From contig NZ_VNIP01000011.1 of NCBI RefSeq assembly GCF_008370325.1, positions 62,001 to 126,000 on the forward strand: 64,000 nt of DNA. Reading direction: 5' to 3'. Shown one piece after another: positions 1 through 9,452 of the stretch; position 1 is the stretch's first letter, and each line of letters starts with the position of its first letter. Made by a program: the position numbers and the translations under genes. Source of the DNA: Martinezella tropici. GTDB taxonomy: Bacteria; Pseudomonadota; Alphaproteobacteria; Rhizobiales; Rhizobiaceae. The notes under the pieces were generated by a model. It was not told the DNA's origin. It did not search any database and saw only the letters and a list, made by a program, of their open reading frames with translations.

Positions 1-1146
1 GATCACGGTGCCCGAAATCCAGGAAAAGAACTGACGGATGGACTCGATGTTCAGGCAGACCAAAACGCCGAGGATCACACCCGCAAGCGTGCCGACGACG
101 CCGATGGCCGCGCCCGTCATGAAAAAGATACGCATGATAGCGCCTGATGTCGCACCCATGGTGCGCAGAATGGCGATATCGCTGCCCTTGTCCTTCACGA
201 GCATGATCAGGCCGGAAATGATGTTCAGGGCGGCGACGAGGACGATCAGCGTCAGGATCATGAACATGGTGTTGCGCTCGACCTGCAACGCTGAGAAGAA
301 GGTGGCGTTGACCTGCCGCCAGTCGGTGAGGAAGATCTGCCGCCCGGCGGCTTCCTCGATCTTCGGCCGCAGCTGATCGACATCATCGGGATTGGTGATG
401 AAGAGCTCGATCTTTTCGACGATGCCTTCGGCATTGAAGAAGACCTGCGCCTCCTCCAGGGGCATGAAGACGACCGAAGAATCATATTCCGACATGCCGA
501 CTTCGAAGATACCAGAAATCGTGTATGCCTTGACGCGCGGATTGACGCCGAAGGGTGTGACATCGCCGTCCGGCGCCGTAAGCGTGATCTGATCACCGAC
601 CGTCAGACCCAATTGCCGCGCAAGACGGCTGCCGACCAGCACGCCCTGCCCGGACGCGAAGCCGACCATATCGCCGGAGACAACGTGATCGGAGACCGAC
701 TTGAGCTTCGTCAGGTCTTCCGAGCGGATGCCGCGCACCAGTGCACCGGTGCCCGAGCCACCGCGTCCGGAAGCAAGCGTCTCGCCCTCGACCAACGGCA
801 AGGCCATGGTGACGCCGGGTACGACGGAAAACTTCTTTGCCAGCTCGGCATAATCATTCAGCGGCGAATCGATGGGCTGTACAACGACATGGCCGTTGAA
901 GCCGAGAATCTGCTTGAAGAGTTCGGCGCGGAAACCGTTCATGACAGCCATGACGATGATCAGCGCCGCAACGCCCAGCATGATGCCGACCAGCGAGAAG
1001 CCGGCAATGACCGAAATCGAGGCCTCCTTGCGCCGGGAGCGAAGATAGCGCCAGGCGACGAGCCGTTCGAATCCGGAAAACGGGCGAGACGATGGGCCGG
1101 CCTTGAACGAATTTTCCTGCTGTTCCACTGCCGCGCTCACCGCCAT
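1..1146 (-). CDS. lolC: Lipoprotein-releasing ABC transporter permease LolC/LolE, 3' part cut off by window edge
   Basis: Inner-membrane permease of the Lol system, which extracts outer-membrane lipoproteins from the inner membrane for LolA. Only the first 382 codons are present; the end lies left of the window. The product starts MAVSAAVEQQENSF, carries the typical N-terminal FxRLVAWRYLRSRRKE entry into the first membrane helix (about residues 40-65), then a large periplasmic MacB-type core domain. The FtsX-type membrane segments begin near residue 290 (MFMILTLIVLVAALNIISG). The ATG at 1146 was chosen because a GGAAGG ribosome site lies just upstream. It starts 27 bases after proS, so the two are probably cotranscribed. 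LolC and LolE cannot be told apart here, and many alphaproteobacteria have a single LolC/E-type permease. Confidence 0.9.
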   Translation of the reverse strand, partial: MAVSAAVEQQENSFKAGPSSRPFSGFERLVAWRYLRSRRKEASISVIAGFSLVGIMLGVAALIIVMAVMNGFRAELFKQILGFNGHVVVQPIDSPLNDYAELAKKFSVVPGVTMALPLVEGETLASGRGGSGTGALVRGIRSEDLTKLKSVSDHVVSGDMVGFASGQGVLVGSRLARQLGLTVGDQITLTAPDGDVTPFGVNPRVKAYTISGIFEVGMSEYDSSVVFMPLEEAQVFFNAEGIVEKIELFITNPDDVDQLRPKIEEAAGRQIFLTDWRQVNATFFSALQVERNTMFMILTLIVLVAALNIISGLIMLVKDKGSDIAILRTMGATSGAIMRIFFMTGAAIGVVGTLAGVILGVLVCLNIESIRQFFSWISGTVI

Positions 1147-1173
1147 TCGCCTTCCATCCTATTTTATCGTCAA

Positions 1174-2496
1174 TCAGCCGGCCAGCCGCTTGATTGCCGC
1201 CTCGACCGTCATCGTCTCGCGAGCACCGGTCTTGCGGTCCTTCACTTCCACTTCGCCGCCCGCGATTGAACGCGGCCCGACGATGATCTGTACCGGCACG
1301 CCAATCAGATCGGCGGTCGCGAACTTCGTTCCGGCGCGCTCGTCGCGATCATCGTAGAGCACGTCCTTGCCGGCCTTCGACAGCGCGGCATAGACCGTTT
1401 CGCAAGCCTCATCACAAGCCTGATCGCCGGCCTTCATGTTGATCACCACGACATCGAACGGCGCGACCGAATCCGGCCAGATGATTCCGTTCTCATCATG
1501 CGATGCTTCGATGATGGCGGGAACAAGGCGCGTCGGGCCGATACCGTAAGATCCCATGTGGACGGCATGCTCCTTCCCGTCCGGACCCTGCACCTTAGCA
1601 CCCATCGGCTCTGAATATTTCGTACCGAAATAGAAGATATGACCGACCTCGATACCGCGTGCAGACAGACGCTCGCCTTCCGGAATGGCGTTGAAGGCGG
1701 CTTCATCGTGCATTTCCGATGTGGCTGCATAGAGCGAGGTCCACTTGTCGAAGATGCCCTTCAGGCCGGCAACATCATCGAAATTCGTATCTTCGCCGGG
1801 AATGTCGAAATTGACAAAATCTTTGTGGCAGAAGACTTCGGACTCGCCAGTATCGGCAAGGATGATGAATTCGTGGCTGAGATTGCCGCCGATCGGGCCG
1901 GTATCCGCACGCATCGGAATTGCCCTAAGGCCGAGACGATTGAAGGTGCGCAGATAGGCCGCGAACATCTTATTGTAAGATTGAACGGCGCCTTCCTGCG
2001 TCAAATCGAAGGAATAAGCATCCTTCATCATGAATTCACGCGAGCGCATCGTGCCGAAACGCGGACGGATCTCGTCGCGGAACTTCAGCTGAATATGATA
2101 GAGGTTCAGCGGCAGATCCTTGTAGGACTTGACCGACGACCGGAAGATGTCGGTGATCATCTCCTCATTGGTCGGGCCGTAGAGCATCGGCCGATCCTGC
2201 CGGTCCCTGATGCGCAGCATCTCCTTGCCATAAGCGTCATAACGGCCGCTTTCCTGCCAAAGCTCGGCCGACTGCAGCGTCGGCATCGACAGCTCGATGG
2301 CGCCGGAACGGTTCTGTTCTTCGCGGATAATCGCATTGACCTTGTCGAGCACACGCTTGCCCAGTGGCAGCCAGGAATAGATGCCCTGCGACTGCTGCCG
2401 GATCATGCCGGTCCGCAGCATAAGCCGATGGGAAACAATTTCAGCCTCTTTAGGGTTTTCCTTCAGAATGGGCATGAAGTAACGAGACAGACGCAT
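1174..2496 (-). CDS. proS: Prolyl-tRNA synthetase, short type 2 form
   Basis: Charges tRNA-Pro with proline in the cytoplasm. The product is 440 residues, the length of the alphaproteobacterial type 2 ProRS, which lacks the editing insertion found in the about 570-residue E. coli enzyme. Visible class II motifs are the PTNEEMITD segment near residue 110, motif 2 RDEIRPRFG near 143 followed by the MKDAYSFD loop, and the C-terminal anticodon-binding domain from about residue 345 (FDVVVINMKAGD onwards). Motif 3 lies near residue 320 (GSYGIGPTRLVPAI). The ATG at 2496 gives the standard N-terminus MRLSRYFMPILKE. It is followed at 27 bases by lolC. Upstream lies a 618-base gap holding a small RNA gene on the opposite strand. 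Confidence 0.96.
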   Translation of the reverse strand: MRLSRYFMPILKENPKEAEIVSHRLMLRTGMIRQQSQGIYSWLPLGKRVLDKVNAIIREEQNRSGAIELSMPTLQSAELWQESGRYDAYGKEMLRIRDRQDRPMLYGPTNEEMITDIFRSSVKSYKDLPLNLYHIQLKFRDEIRPRFGTMRSREFMMKDAYSFDLTQEGAVQSYNKMFAAYLRTFNRLGLRAIPMRADTGPIGGNLSHEFIILADTGESEVFCHKDFVNFDIPGEDTNFDDVAGLKGIFDKWTSLYAATSEMHDEAAFNAIPEGERLSARGIEVGHIFYFGTKYSEPMGAKVQGPDGKEHAVHMGSYGIGPTRLVPAIIEASHDENGIIWPDSVAPFDVVVINMKAGDQACDEACETVYAALSKAGKDVLYDDRDERAGTKFATADLIGVPVQIIVGPRSIAGGEVEVKDRKTGARETMTVEAAIKRLAG

Positions 2497-2789
2497 GACG
2501 CTTGTTCCAGATGGTTTGACGTTCCGCTCGCTGCGGAATCGTTAGAAAATTATGTACTGGAGGCAGTTCATAACTGCTTCGGCGTTGGAAAGAAACCCGC
2601 ATTCTGCAATAGAAGAATTTGGCAAACGCCCGGAAATGCAGGCGATAAGGCCTATTTCCGATGTTTCGAAAAAGCGCACATTTATAAGGATTTACGACGG
2701 AAATCCGTCAACAGAAAAATTCTGCGCGACTGTAGCAAAAAAGCAAAAAAAAGGATGACAAAGCTCAATCTTTGAGCTAATTTTAGCTC

Positions 2790-2938
2790 ACAAAAGAGGC
2801 AAGAAGGCTAAATTCTTGCCGTTTCGCGGTCAAGTCTTGGGAGGATCAGATCTTAGGCGCGCTCGTTCGCTGCCCCGGTAACGGATAAGGATCACGCGAT
2901 ACTTTAAAACAAGGCTTATAGCCTTGTTTTTTTTGCTT
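2790..2938 (+). ncRNA. Probable trans-acting sRNA, alpha-r9 type (Smr9C-like)
   Basis: Seen directly: a plus-strand transcript unit without an ORF, with a perfect 8-bp hairpin (GGCAAGAA at 2798-2805 with TTCTTGCC at 2813-2820) near its 5' end. It ends in a perfect 10-bp hairpin plus a run of eight T (2906-2934). Both neighbours run on the minus strand, so the terminator cannot mainly serve them. From memory, the rhizobial alpha-r9 sRNA family (Smr9C in S. meliloti) is about 149 nt and sits beside proS. Counting 149 nt back from the T-run gives 2790 as an estimated 5' end. The family assignment is from synteny and size, not from an alignment; the exact start is uncertain. Confidence 0.65.
2906..2934 (+). 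terminator. Rho-independent terminator of the sRNA
   Basis: AAAACAAGGC (2906-2915), loop TTATA, GCCTTGTTTT (2921-2930), then four more T, giving an unbroken T-run of eight on the plus strand. Read on the minus strand the same hairpin ends in four U within the stem, so it may also weakly stop transcripts from the DUF1467 gene. Confidence 0.85.
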
Positions 2939-3114
2939 TCTCAGCCCGATCTTCTATCGATCAGCCTTTCCAGCGGGAAAGCTTTTCCCCAGCTCTTCAG
3001 CCAAAATACGACAGCCGCACCCGGGATTCTTTGCTCCACTCACATGACAGGCGTGTGACGGATTGATGGCGATTGCAGGGCACGCGACGCCGTATTCTCT
3101 ACTATTTCTATAGA

Positions 3115-3390
3115 TCACTTATAGCTTGGAACGATCTGCGGAATGGAATCTATACTCAGTCCGAAGTAATGCGAGGCGACATACCAGGCGCCATAGATGA
3201 GAGCCGACACCAGCGTCGTGACGAGAACGACCCGCCAGGCCCGAAACTTCGTCGGGGCGCTTTCGACAGTACCGAGAACCACATGCTCATCCTCGGCCTG
3301 GGTGCGCAGGCCAAACGGCAGGACGGCAAAGAGCGTAATCCACCAGATAACGAAATAAACAGCGAAACTGGCGATGATCTGCTGGGCCAT
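3115..3390 (-). CDS. DUF1467 family small membrane protein
   Basis: A 91-residue protein of the alphaproteobacterial DUF1467 family. Two membrane helices are evident: about residues 5-28 (a tryptophan-rich segment containing VIWWITLFAVLPFG) and about 52-74 (WRVVLVTTLVSALIYGAWYV), separated by a conserved loop with GLRTQAE. No catalytic motif is present and the function is unknown. It is found downstream of the mce/RNase J genes in rhizobia, at the tail of the nuo gene block. The start at 3390 gives the family's usual length. It is separated from mce by about 200 bases, so it may have its own promoter. Confidence 0.85.
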   Translation of the reverse strand: MAQQIIASFAVYFVIWWITLFAVLPFGLRTQAEDEHVVLGTVESAPTKFRAWRVVLVTTLVSALIYGAWYVASHYFGLSIDSIPQIVPSYK

Positions 3391-3593
3391 TATGCTCCCT
3401 TCGAGACGTATCTACCCGTCTCCTCCTCTTCCAAGCTGCTTATAGGGACAAAGTAGTCGTCTTTCAAAGCGCCGATCAGCGCTCTACTGCACAATTCCTT
3501 CGATCGGAATCGATTTAAGGATAAAATTATGCAGCAGATCTAAAGCGTTACAACGACCTTTGCGCGTCAAATATGACGCGCGGCGCTGTTATG

Positions 3594-3998
3594 TCACACC
3601 TGCTCAAGCTCGATGAGCGTACCGAAGAAATCCTTCGGATGCAGGAAGAGCACCGGCTTGCCATGCGCGCCGATTTTGGGCTCCCCATTTCCCAGCACGC
3701 GCGCGCCCTGGGCGATCAGCTGGTCGCGAGCCGCCAGAATATCGTCAACCTCATAGCAGATATGATGCATGCCGCCATCGGGGTTCTTCGCGAGAAACGC
3801 AGCGATCGGCGACGCCTCGCCCAGCGGTTCCAGCAATTCGACTTTGCTATTCGGCAACTCGACGAAAACGACGGTCACTCCATGCTCGGGCAGCGCCTGC
3901 GGCGCAGACACCGTCGCGCCCAGCGTGTCGCGATAGACCCTGCAGGCCTTTTCTATATCCGGAACGGCGAGCGCGACATGATTGATGCGTCCAAGCAT
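3594..3998 (-). CDS. mce: Methylmalonyl-CoA epimerase
   Basis: Interconverts (2R)- and (2S)-methylmalonyl-CoA in propionyl-CoA breakdown. The product is 134 residues, the normal length of this glyoxalase/VOC-fold enzyme. Typical metal-site segments are visible: INHVALAVPD (His near residue 7), KVELLEPL (Glu near 55), MHHICYEVDD (His near 79) and GTLIELEQV (Glu near 131). The ATG at 3998 is preferred over an upstream in-frame start at 4079 because a strong GGAGGAGG site precedes it and the longer form would overlap RNase J. It lies 29 bases after the RNase J gene, likely in the same transcript. Confidence 0.93.
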   Translation of the reverse strand: MLGRINHVALAVPDIEKACRVYRDTLGATVSAPQALPEHGVTVVFVELPNSKVELLEPLGEASPIAAFLAKNPDGGMHHICYEVDDILAARDQLIAQGARVLGNGEPKIGAHGKPVLFLHPKDFFGTLIELEQV

Positions 3999-4027
3999 GG
4001 ATCCCTCCTCCCGATCGGACCGCGAGG

Positions 4028-5701
4028 CTAGCTGCCGGTGCGCGTGATGAACACGGTCACGAGAGGCTTCTTGCCCCAACCCTGGTTGGCAGCCGCGCGC
4101 ACGGCACGGCGAGTGGCCTCCTGCAGCAGGCCCAGATCCTTACGGCGAGCCCGGGGAATGCTCTCGATGGCACTGACGATGGCGTCGAAGAGCGTATCCT
4201 CCATCTCCTCGCCTTCATCATCATAGGCCGGCAGGCCGATCGGCACGAGATCCGGATCGCCGACAATGTCATAACGGGCATCGAGCACGACATTGACGGC
4301 GACATGGCCGACATAGGAAAGCTTCTTGCGCTCGCCGATGCCCATTTCGTCGAAATCACCGATCAGTATGCCATCCTTGAAGATGCGTCCATGCGGCGCT
4401 TCGCCGATCACCTCGACCGGACCGGGCGCAAGACGCACGACATCGCCGTTGCGCACGCGCGGCACGGTGGCAATGCCGCTCTGCTCGGCCAGTTCCTTAT
4501 GTGCGGTCAGATGCGTCGCCTCGCCATGCACCGGGATGACGACCTTCGGACGCGTCCACTCATACATCTTCTGCAGTTCGTTGCGCCTGGGGTGGCCGGA
4601 GACGTGCACCAGCGCTTCCGCGTCCGTCACCACATGCACGCCCTGTTCGATCAAGCCGTTCTTGATGTCCTGGATCGCCTTCTCATTGCCGGGAATGGCA
4701 CGCGAGGAGAAGACGACGATATCGCCCGATGCCAATGCGACATTGCGCATTTCGTCGCGCGAAAGTTTCGCCAGTGCGGCGCGCGGTTCGCCCTGGCTGC
4801 CGGTCAGGATCACCACCACCTTGTCGCGCGGGATATAGCCATATTCGTCTTCCGCGATGAACGGCTTGATGCCTTCCATGATGCCGATATCGCGGGCGAC
4901 GTCGACAACGCGCTTCAGCGAGCTGCCGAGCAACAGTATTTCGCGGCCGGCGGCTTCGGCGGCCTCGGCAATGGTGCGGATACGGCCGACATTCGACGAG
5001 AAAGTCGTGATCGCCACCCTGCCCTCGGCGTCTTCGATGATCTTGCGCAGGCTTTCGGAGACGTCCTTCTCCGAAGGCGAAACGCCATCGCGCAGAGCAT
5101 TGGTGGAATCGCACATCAGCGCCAACACGCCCTCATCGCCGAGCTGGCGGAAGCGGGTCTCGTCGGTCAGCGGCCCGAGCGACGGCTCATGATCGATCTT
5201 CCAGTCGCCGGTATGGATGACATTGCCGAGCGGCGTGCGGATCATCAGCGACATCGGCTCGGGGATCGAATGGTTGACGGCCACGCCTTCGATCTCGAAG
5301 GGGCCAACATTGATGCGATCGCCGGCCTTGAAGAGCGTCACGGGGATCTCGCCCATCGACTTCTCATAGTCACGCTTGGCTTCGAGAAGCCCGGCGGTGA
5401 AGGCGGACGCGTAGATCGGAACATTCAGGCCCGGCCAAAGATCGTTCAGCGCGCCGTAGTGATCCTCGTGCGCATGGGTGATAATGATGCCCTTGAGGTT
5501 CTTGCGTTCCTTGGCGAGGAAACGGATATCCGGCAGGACGAGATCGACACCAGGCAAATCCGGCCCCGGGAATGTCACGCCGCAATCGACCATGATCCAC
5601 TGACGCTGTTCCGCCGGGCCATAGCCGTACAACGCGAGATTCATGCCGATCTCGCCGACGCCGCCGAGGGGCAGAAACACCAGTTCGTCTTGCTTCGCCA
5701 T
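4028..5701 (-). CDS. rnj: Ribonuclease J
   Basis: A 557-residue RNase J-type metallo-beta-lactamase/beta-CASP ribonuclease, with 5'-3' exo- and endonuclease activity in mRNA decay and rRNA maturation. The zinc motif THAHEDH is at residues 75-81, with further metal ligands in NHSIPE (about 163), the GDWKID segment (about 188) and MCDSTNA (about 220). The beta-CASP signature HVSGHPRRNEL and the later HGEATHL histidine motif are present. The C-terminal domain from about residue 450 is typical of RNase J. The start MAKQDEL (5701) is preferred to ATGs at 5719 and 5716 because GGGGATCAG precedes it. It follows birA by 14 bases. Confidence 0.95.
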   Translation of the reverse strand: MAKQDELVFLPLGGVGEIGMNLALYGYGPAEQRQWIMVDCGVTFPGPDLPGVDLVLPDIRFLAKERKNLKGIIITHAHEDHYGALNDLWPGLNVPIYASAFTAGLLEAKRDYEKSMGEIPVTLFKAGDRINVGPFEIEGVAVNHSIPEPMSLMIRTPLGNVIHTGDWKIDHEPSLGPLTDETRFRQLGDEGVLALMCDSTNALRDGVSPSEKDVSESLRKIIEDAEGRVAITTFSSNVGRIRTIAEAAEAAGREILLLGSSLKRVVDVARDIGIMEGIKPFIAEDEYGYIPRDKVVVILTGSQGEPRAALAKLSRDEMRNVALASGDIVVFSSRAIPGNEKAIQDIKNGLIEQGVHVVTDAEALVHVSGHPRRNELQKMYEWTRPKVVIPVHGEATHLTAHKELAEQSGIATVPRVRNGDVVRLAPGPVEVIGEAPHGRIFKDGILIGDFDEMGIGERKKLSYVGHVAVNVVLDARYDIVGDPDLVPIGLPAYDDEGEEMEDTLFDAIVSAIESIPRARRKDLGLLQEATRRAVRAAANQGWGKKPLVTVFITRTGS

Positions 5702-5715
5702 CTGATCCCCAACCA

Positions 5716-6480
5716 TCATCTAAAGAAAACATCGCCCGCGGCGATCGGCATGATCCTGCCGTCCCCGGTCTCGAGCAGCAACAAGCCATTATCATCGATT
5801 CCCGAGAAATGGCCCGAAATCGAGCGATCCGGCAAGTTCACCGTGATCTTCTCCCCTATGCCGCATGCGACCTCGCGCCAGCGGGCCGTGATCTCGCGAA
5901 TGCCCTTGCCGCGGCTCCAGACATCGAGCGCTTTGGACATAGCGGCATAAAGATGGGCAAACAGCTCATCCGGCGAAACCATCGAGCCTTGCTGTCTCAG
6001 GCAGGTGACGGGATACATCGGGTTTTCGGGCATGACGGCAATATTGATGCCAATGCCGATGACGAGCGCATAGCGGCCGCCGGGCAAGGCCTCGCCTTCG
6101 ATCAGGATGCCGCAGGTCTTCTTGCGGCCTATCAGGATATCGTTCGGCCACTTGATCTCGACCGGCTCGGCAGCCAACGGCAGCACGCTGCGAACAGCCT
6201 GATGCACCGCGACCGCGACCGCAAGCGGCAGCGAGCCGAGGCGGTCCATGGGAGCGGGATCGATCAAGAGGAGAGATGCGTAGAGATTGCCGGCTTCCGA
6301 CACCCAGGGGCGACCGCGGCGGCCGCGTCCACCCGTCTGGCGCTCGGCGGTCACCCAAAGGTTCCCAGGGTCGCCTGCGCGCACCCGTTCGAGGCAGACG
6401 CTGTTTGTGGACGAAGTCTCTTGAAGGGCATCATGCCGGAAGTCGGCGAGCGACTTCCGGCTGTTCATGTCAGACGCCAT
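5716..6480 (-). CDS. birA: Biotin--[acetyl-CoA-carboxylase] ligase, without DNA-binding domain
   Basis: Attaches biotin to the carboxyl-carrier subunits of carboxylases. The 254-residue product has the catalytic and C-terminal domains only: the adenylate-site segment GRGRRGRPWVS near residues 52-62, KWPNDI near 109, GIGIN near 141 and a C-terminal SH3-like cap. The N-terminal winged helix that makes E. coli BirA a repressor is absent, as is usual in rhizobia (regulation by BioR instead). Its ATG overlaps the nuoN stop by one base (TGATG), so it is translationally coupled to the nuo operon. A TTG three bases upstream is less likely. Confidence 0.93.
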   Translation of the reverse strand: MASDMNSRKSLADFRHDALQETSSTNSVCLERVRAGDPGNLWVTAERQTGGRGRRGRPWVSEAGNLYASLLLIDPAPMDRLGSLPLAVAVAVHQAVRSVLPLAAEPVEIKWPNDILIGRKKTCGILIEGEALPGGRYALVIGIGINIAVMPENPMYPVTCLRQQGSMVSPDELFAHLYAAMSKALDVWSRGKGIREITARWREVACGIGEKITVNLPDRSISGHFSGIDDNGLLLLETGDGRIMPIAAGDVFFR

Positions 6481-7922
6481 CAAAACAGCGTCGCGGCGGC
6501 CAGATCGGCAGCCCCGCCGATTGCGCCGCCGAAGAAGACATAGGTGATGACGAACAGGCCGGAGAGACCGAAGACGAGGCGCAGCGAACCGGCCGTGCGC
6601 GTGAACTCGTCCGTGGCTTCATCGAACCACATCACCTTGATGACGCGCAGGTAGTAGTAGGCGCCGACAACGGAGGCCAGAACGCCGATGATGGCGAGCG
6701 CATAGAGATGCGCCTGGATAGCCGCGACGAAGACGAAATACTTTCCGAAGAAGCCTGCGAGCGGCGGAATGCCGGCCAGCGAGAACATCAGCGCCGTCAG
6801 CACGACCGCCATGAAGGGGTTGGTCGTCGAAAGGCCGGCGAGATCGTCGACGTTCTCGACCTGACGGCCATCCTTGCGGCGCATCGCCATGATGATGGCG
6901 AAGGAGCCGAGCGTCATGACCATGTAGATGACCATATAGAGCATGACGCCGGAGACGCCGGTCTTGGTGCCGGCGGCGAGGCCGACGAGCGCATAGCCCA
7001 TGTGACCGATCGACGAATAGGCCATCAGTCGCTTGAAATTGCGCTGACCGATCGCGGCGAAGGAACCGAGCAGCATCGAGGCGATCGAGATGAACACGAT
7101 GATCTGCTGCCAGTCGGCAAGCACCGGATGGAAGGCAGTGACGACGATGCGCGTCAGGATCGCCATGGCGGCAACCTTGGGTGCCGCCGCGAAGAAGGCG
7201 GTGACCGGGGTCGGCGCACCTTCATAGACATCGGGCGTCCACATATGGAACGGCACGGCGGAGATCTTGAACGCCAGACCGGCAAGAACGAAGACCAGAC
7301 CGAAGACGAGGCCGAGCGACCGGGTCTCGGAGCTGAGCGCCGTCGCGATGGCATCGAAGGTCGTATGACCGGTGAAGCCGTAGACCAGTGACATGCCGTA
7401 GAGCAGCATACCCGACGACAGCGCGCCGAGAACGAAATACTTCAGGCCGGCTTCGGTCGACTTGACGCTGTCGCGATTGATGGCGGCGACGACGTAGAGG
7501 GCCAGCGACTGCAGTTCCAGCGACAGGTAGAGCGATATCAGATCGTGTGCCGAGATCATCAGCAAGATGCCGAGGGTCGCCAGCAGAAGGAGCACCGGAA
7601 ACTCGAAGCGATCGAGCTGTTGCTCGCGCGCCTGCCCCATGCTCATGAACATGGCGACGATCGAGCCGACCAGTGCGACGATCTTCATGAAGCGGGAGAA
7701 GCCGTCGGCGAGATAGGCGCCGCCATAGGCCAAGCCCTCGCCCGGAACGAAGATGATCCAGAGACCGGCCACCGCGAGAAGCGCGATGGCAAGACCGGTA
7801 ACCGTGGGTCCCGACCGCTCGCCCGAAAAGACGCCGATCATGAGCAGCACAAGCGCACCGACCGCGAGGATGAGCTCCGGAATGGAAAGATGCAGGCTTG
7901 CAAGAATTGTGTCAGCAGTCAT
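6480..7922 (-). CDS. nuoN: NADH-quinone oxidoreductase subunit N
   Basis: Antiporter-like, proton-translocating membrane subunit of respiratory complex I. At 480 residues it is of normal length and made almost wholly of membrane helices (about 14). The family's conserved broken-helix region MWTPDVYEGAPTPVTAF lies near residue 227, with a lysine further on (APKVAAMA). Last of the 14 nuo subunit genes; birA overlaps its stop codon. The ATG at 7922 follows nuoM after 18 bases. Confidence 0.97.
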   Translation of the reverse strand: MTADTILASLHLSIPELILAVGALVLLMIGVFSGERSGPTVTGLAIALLAVAGLWIIFVPGEGLAYGGAYLADGFSRFMKIVALVGSIVAMFMSMGQAREQQLDRFEFPVLLLLATLGILLMISAHDLISLYLSLELQSLALYVVAAINRDSVKSTEAGLKYFVLGALSSGMLLYGMSLVYGFTGHTTFDAIATALSSETRSLGLVFGLVFVLAGLAFKISAVPFHMWTPDVYEGAPTPVTAFFAAAPKVAAMAILTRIVVTAFHPVLADWQQIIVFISIASMLLGSFAAIGQRNFKRLMAYSSIGHMGYALVGLAAGTKTGVSGVMLYMVIYMVMTLGSFAIIMAMRRKDGRQVENVDDLAGLSTTNPFMAVVLTALMFSLAGIPPLAGFFGKYFVFVAAIQAHLYALAIIGVLASVVGAYYYLRVIKVMWFDEATDEFTRTAGSLRLVFGLSGLFVITYVFFGGAIGGAADLAAATLF

Positions 7923-7940
7923 GTCGAATAAGTCCCGTCA

Positions 7941-9452
7941 TCAATTCATCGACAGCGCAACATTCTGCGCAGCGTGCAGGGCAGCGGTATAATTGTTCAC
8001 CAGCAGATCCACCGAAGCCGCCGTGGCATCGAAGATCGGAGCCGGATAGACACCAAAGAGGATCGTGAGCGCGATCAGCGGATAGAGGATCAGCTGTTCA
8101 CGCGGCGACAGGTCCAGAAGCTTCTTCAGGTTTTCCTTCTCCAGCGCGCCGAAAATGACGCGGCGGTAGAGCCAGAGCGCATAGGCGGCTGACAGGATCA
8201 CGCCGGTCGCGGCGAAGAGCGCAACCCAGGTATTGGCGCGGAAAACGCCGATCAAGGTCAGGAATTCGCCGATGAAGCCGGAGGTGCCGGGCAGGCCGAC
8301 ATTGGCCATGGTGAAAACCATCATGGCAACGGCATATTTCGGCATGTTGTTGACCAGGCCGCCATAGGCCGCGATCTCGCGGGTATGGGTGCGGTCGTAG
8401 ATCACGCCGACGCAGAGGAAGAGCGCGCCCGAGACGATGCCGTGCGACAGCATCTGGAAGATGGCACCCTGGACGCCCTGCTGGTTGGCCGCGAAGATAC
8501 CCATGGTCACGTAACCCATATGGGCGACAGACGAATAGGCGATCAGTTTCTTGATATCATCCTGCATCATCGCGACCAGGGAGGTGTAGATGATGGCGAT
8601 GACCGAAAGCGCGAAGACGAGCGGCGCGAAATATTCCGAAGCGTTCGGGAACATGCCGAGCGAGAAACGGATGAGACCGTAGCCGCCGAGCTTCAGGAGG
8701 ATGCCTGCCAGGATGACCGAGCCGGCCGTCGGCGCCTGAACGTGCGCGTCTGGAAGCCAGGTATGGACCGGCCACATCGGCATCTTCACCGCGAATGAGG
8801 CGAAGAAGGCGAGCCATAGCCATGTCTGCATCTGCGGCGGGAACTTGTAGGCAAGCAGCGTCGGGATATCGGTCGTGCCGGACTGCCAATACATCGCCAT
8901 GATGGCGAGCAGCATCAGCACGGAGCCGAGCAGCGTATAAAGGAAGAACTTGTAGCTGGCGTAGACGCGATCCTTGCCGCCCCAGACGCCTATGATCAGG
9001 AACATCGGAATGAGGCCGGCTTCGAAGAAGACGTAGAACAGCACGATATCCAGCGACGTGAACACGCCGACCATCATCGTCTCGAGGACGAGGAAGGCGA
9101 TCATATAGTCCTTCAGCCGCTTTTCGACCGAGAGCCAGCTTGCCAGCACGCAGAAGGGCATCAGGAAGGTCGAGAGGATGACGAACAGCATGGAAATGCC
9201 GTCGACGCCCATGTGATAGCTGATGCCGCCGGTCAGCCACTCATGCTTCTCGATCAGCTGGAAGCCAGGATTGGCATTGTCGAACCAGATCCAGACGAAC
9301 AGCGACACGATGAAAGTGACGATGGTCGTCGCCAGCGAGATGTTCAAGATATTCCGGCGGCCGTTGGCCCCGTTCTCCTGCGTGAACAGCAGAAGAAGGA
9401 CACCGACCAGCGGCAGAAACGTGACCGTTGAAAGAATAGGCCAATCGGTCAT
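7941..9452 (-). CDS. nuoM: NADH-quinone oxidoreductase subunit M
   Basis: Second antiporter-like subunit of the complex I membrane arm, 503 residues, about 14 membrane helices. Recognised by VHTWLPDAHVQAPTAGSV near residue 229 and by KKLIAYSSVAHMGY near 304, both hallmark segments of NuoM/ND4. A conserved lysine and glutamate of the proton channel fall in the expected helices. The start ATG at 9452 overlaps the nuoL stop by one base, indicating coupled translation. Confidence 0.97.
   Translation of the reverse strand: MTDWPILSTVTFLPLVGVLLLLFTQENGANGRRNILNISLATTIVTFIVSLFVWIWFDNANPGFQLIEKHEWLTGGISYHMGVDGISMLFVILSTFLMPFCVLASWLSVEKRLKDYMIAFLVLETMMVGVFTSLDIVLFYVFFEAGLIPMFLIIGVWGGKDRVYASYKFFLYTLLGSVLMLLAIMAMYWQSGTTDIPTLLAYKFPPQMQTWLWLAFFASFAVKMPMWPVHTWLPDAHVQAPTAGSVILAGILLKLGGYGLIRFSLGMFPNASEYFAPLVFALSVIAIIYTSLVAMMQDDIKKLIAYSSVAHMGYVTMGIFAANQQGVQGAIFQMLSHGIVSGALFLCVGVIYDRTHTREIAAYGGLVNNMPKYAVAMMVFTMANVGLPGTSGFIGEFLTLIGVFRANTWVALFAATGVILSAAYALWLYRRVIFGALEKENLKKLLDLSPREQLILYPLIALTILFGVYPAPIFDATAASVDLLVNNYTAALHAAQNVALSMN

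Larger units (their letters stand above)
2497..3114. other. 618-base intergenic region between the DUF1467 gene and proS
   Basis: No credible protein-coding gene. The proS-proximal half is A-rich and carries a short hairpin (2522-2538, TTCCGC/GCGGAA) in the proS leader. At 2762-2789 two overlapping inverted repeats share bases (AGCTCAA/TTGAGCT and GAGCTAA/TTAGCTC), so only one can form at a time. The right part holds the plus-strand small RNA and its terminator, described separately. Positions 2941-3114 show nothing recognisable. Confidence 0.6.
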
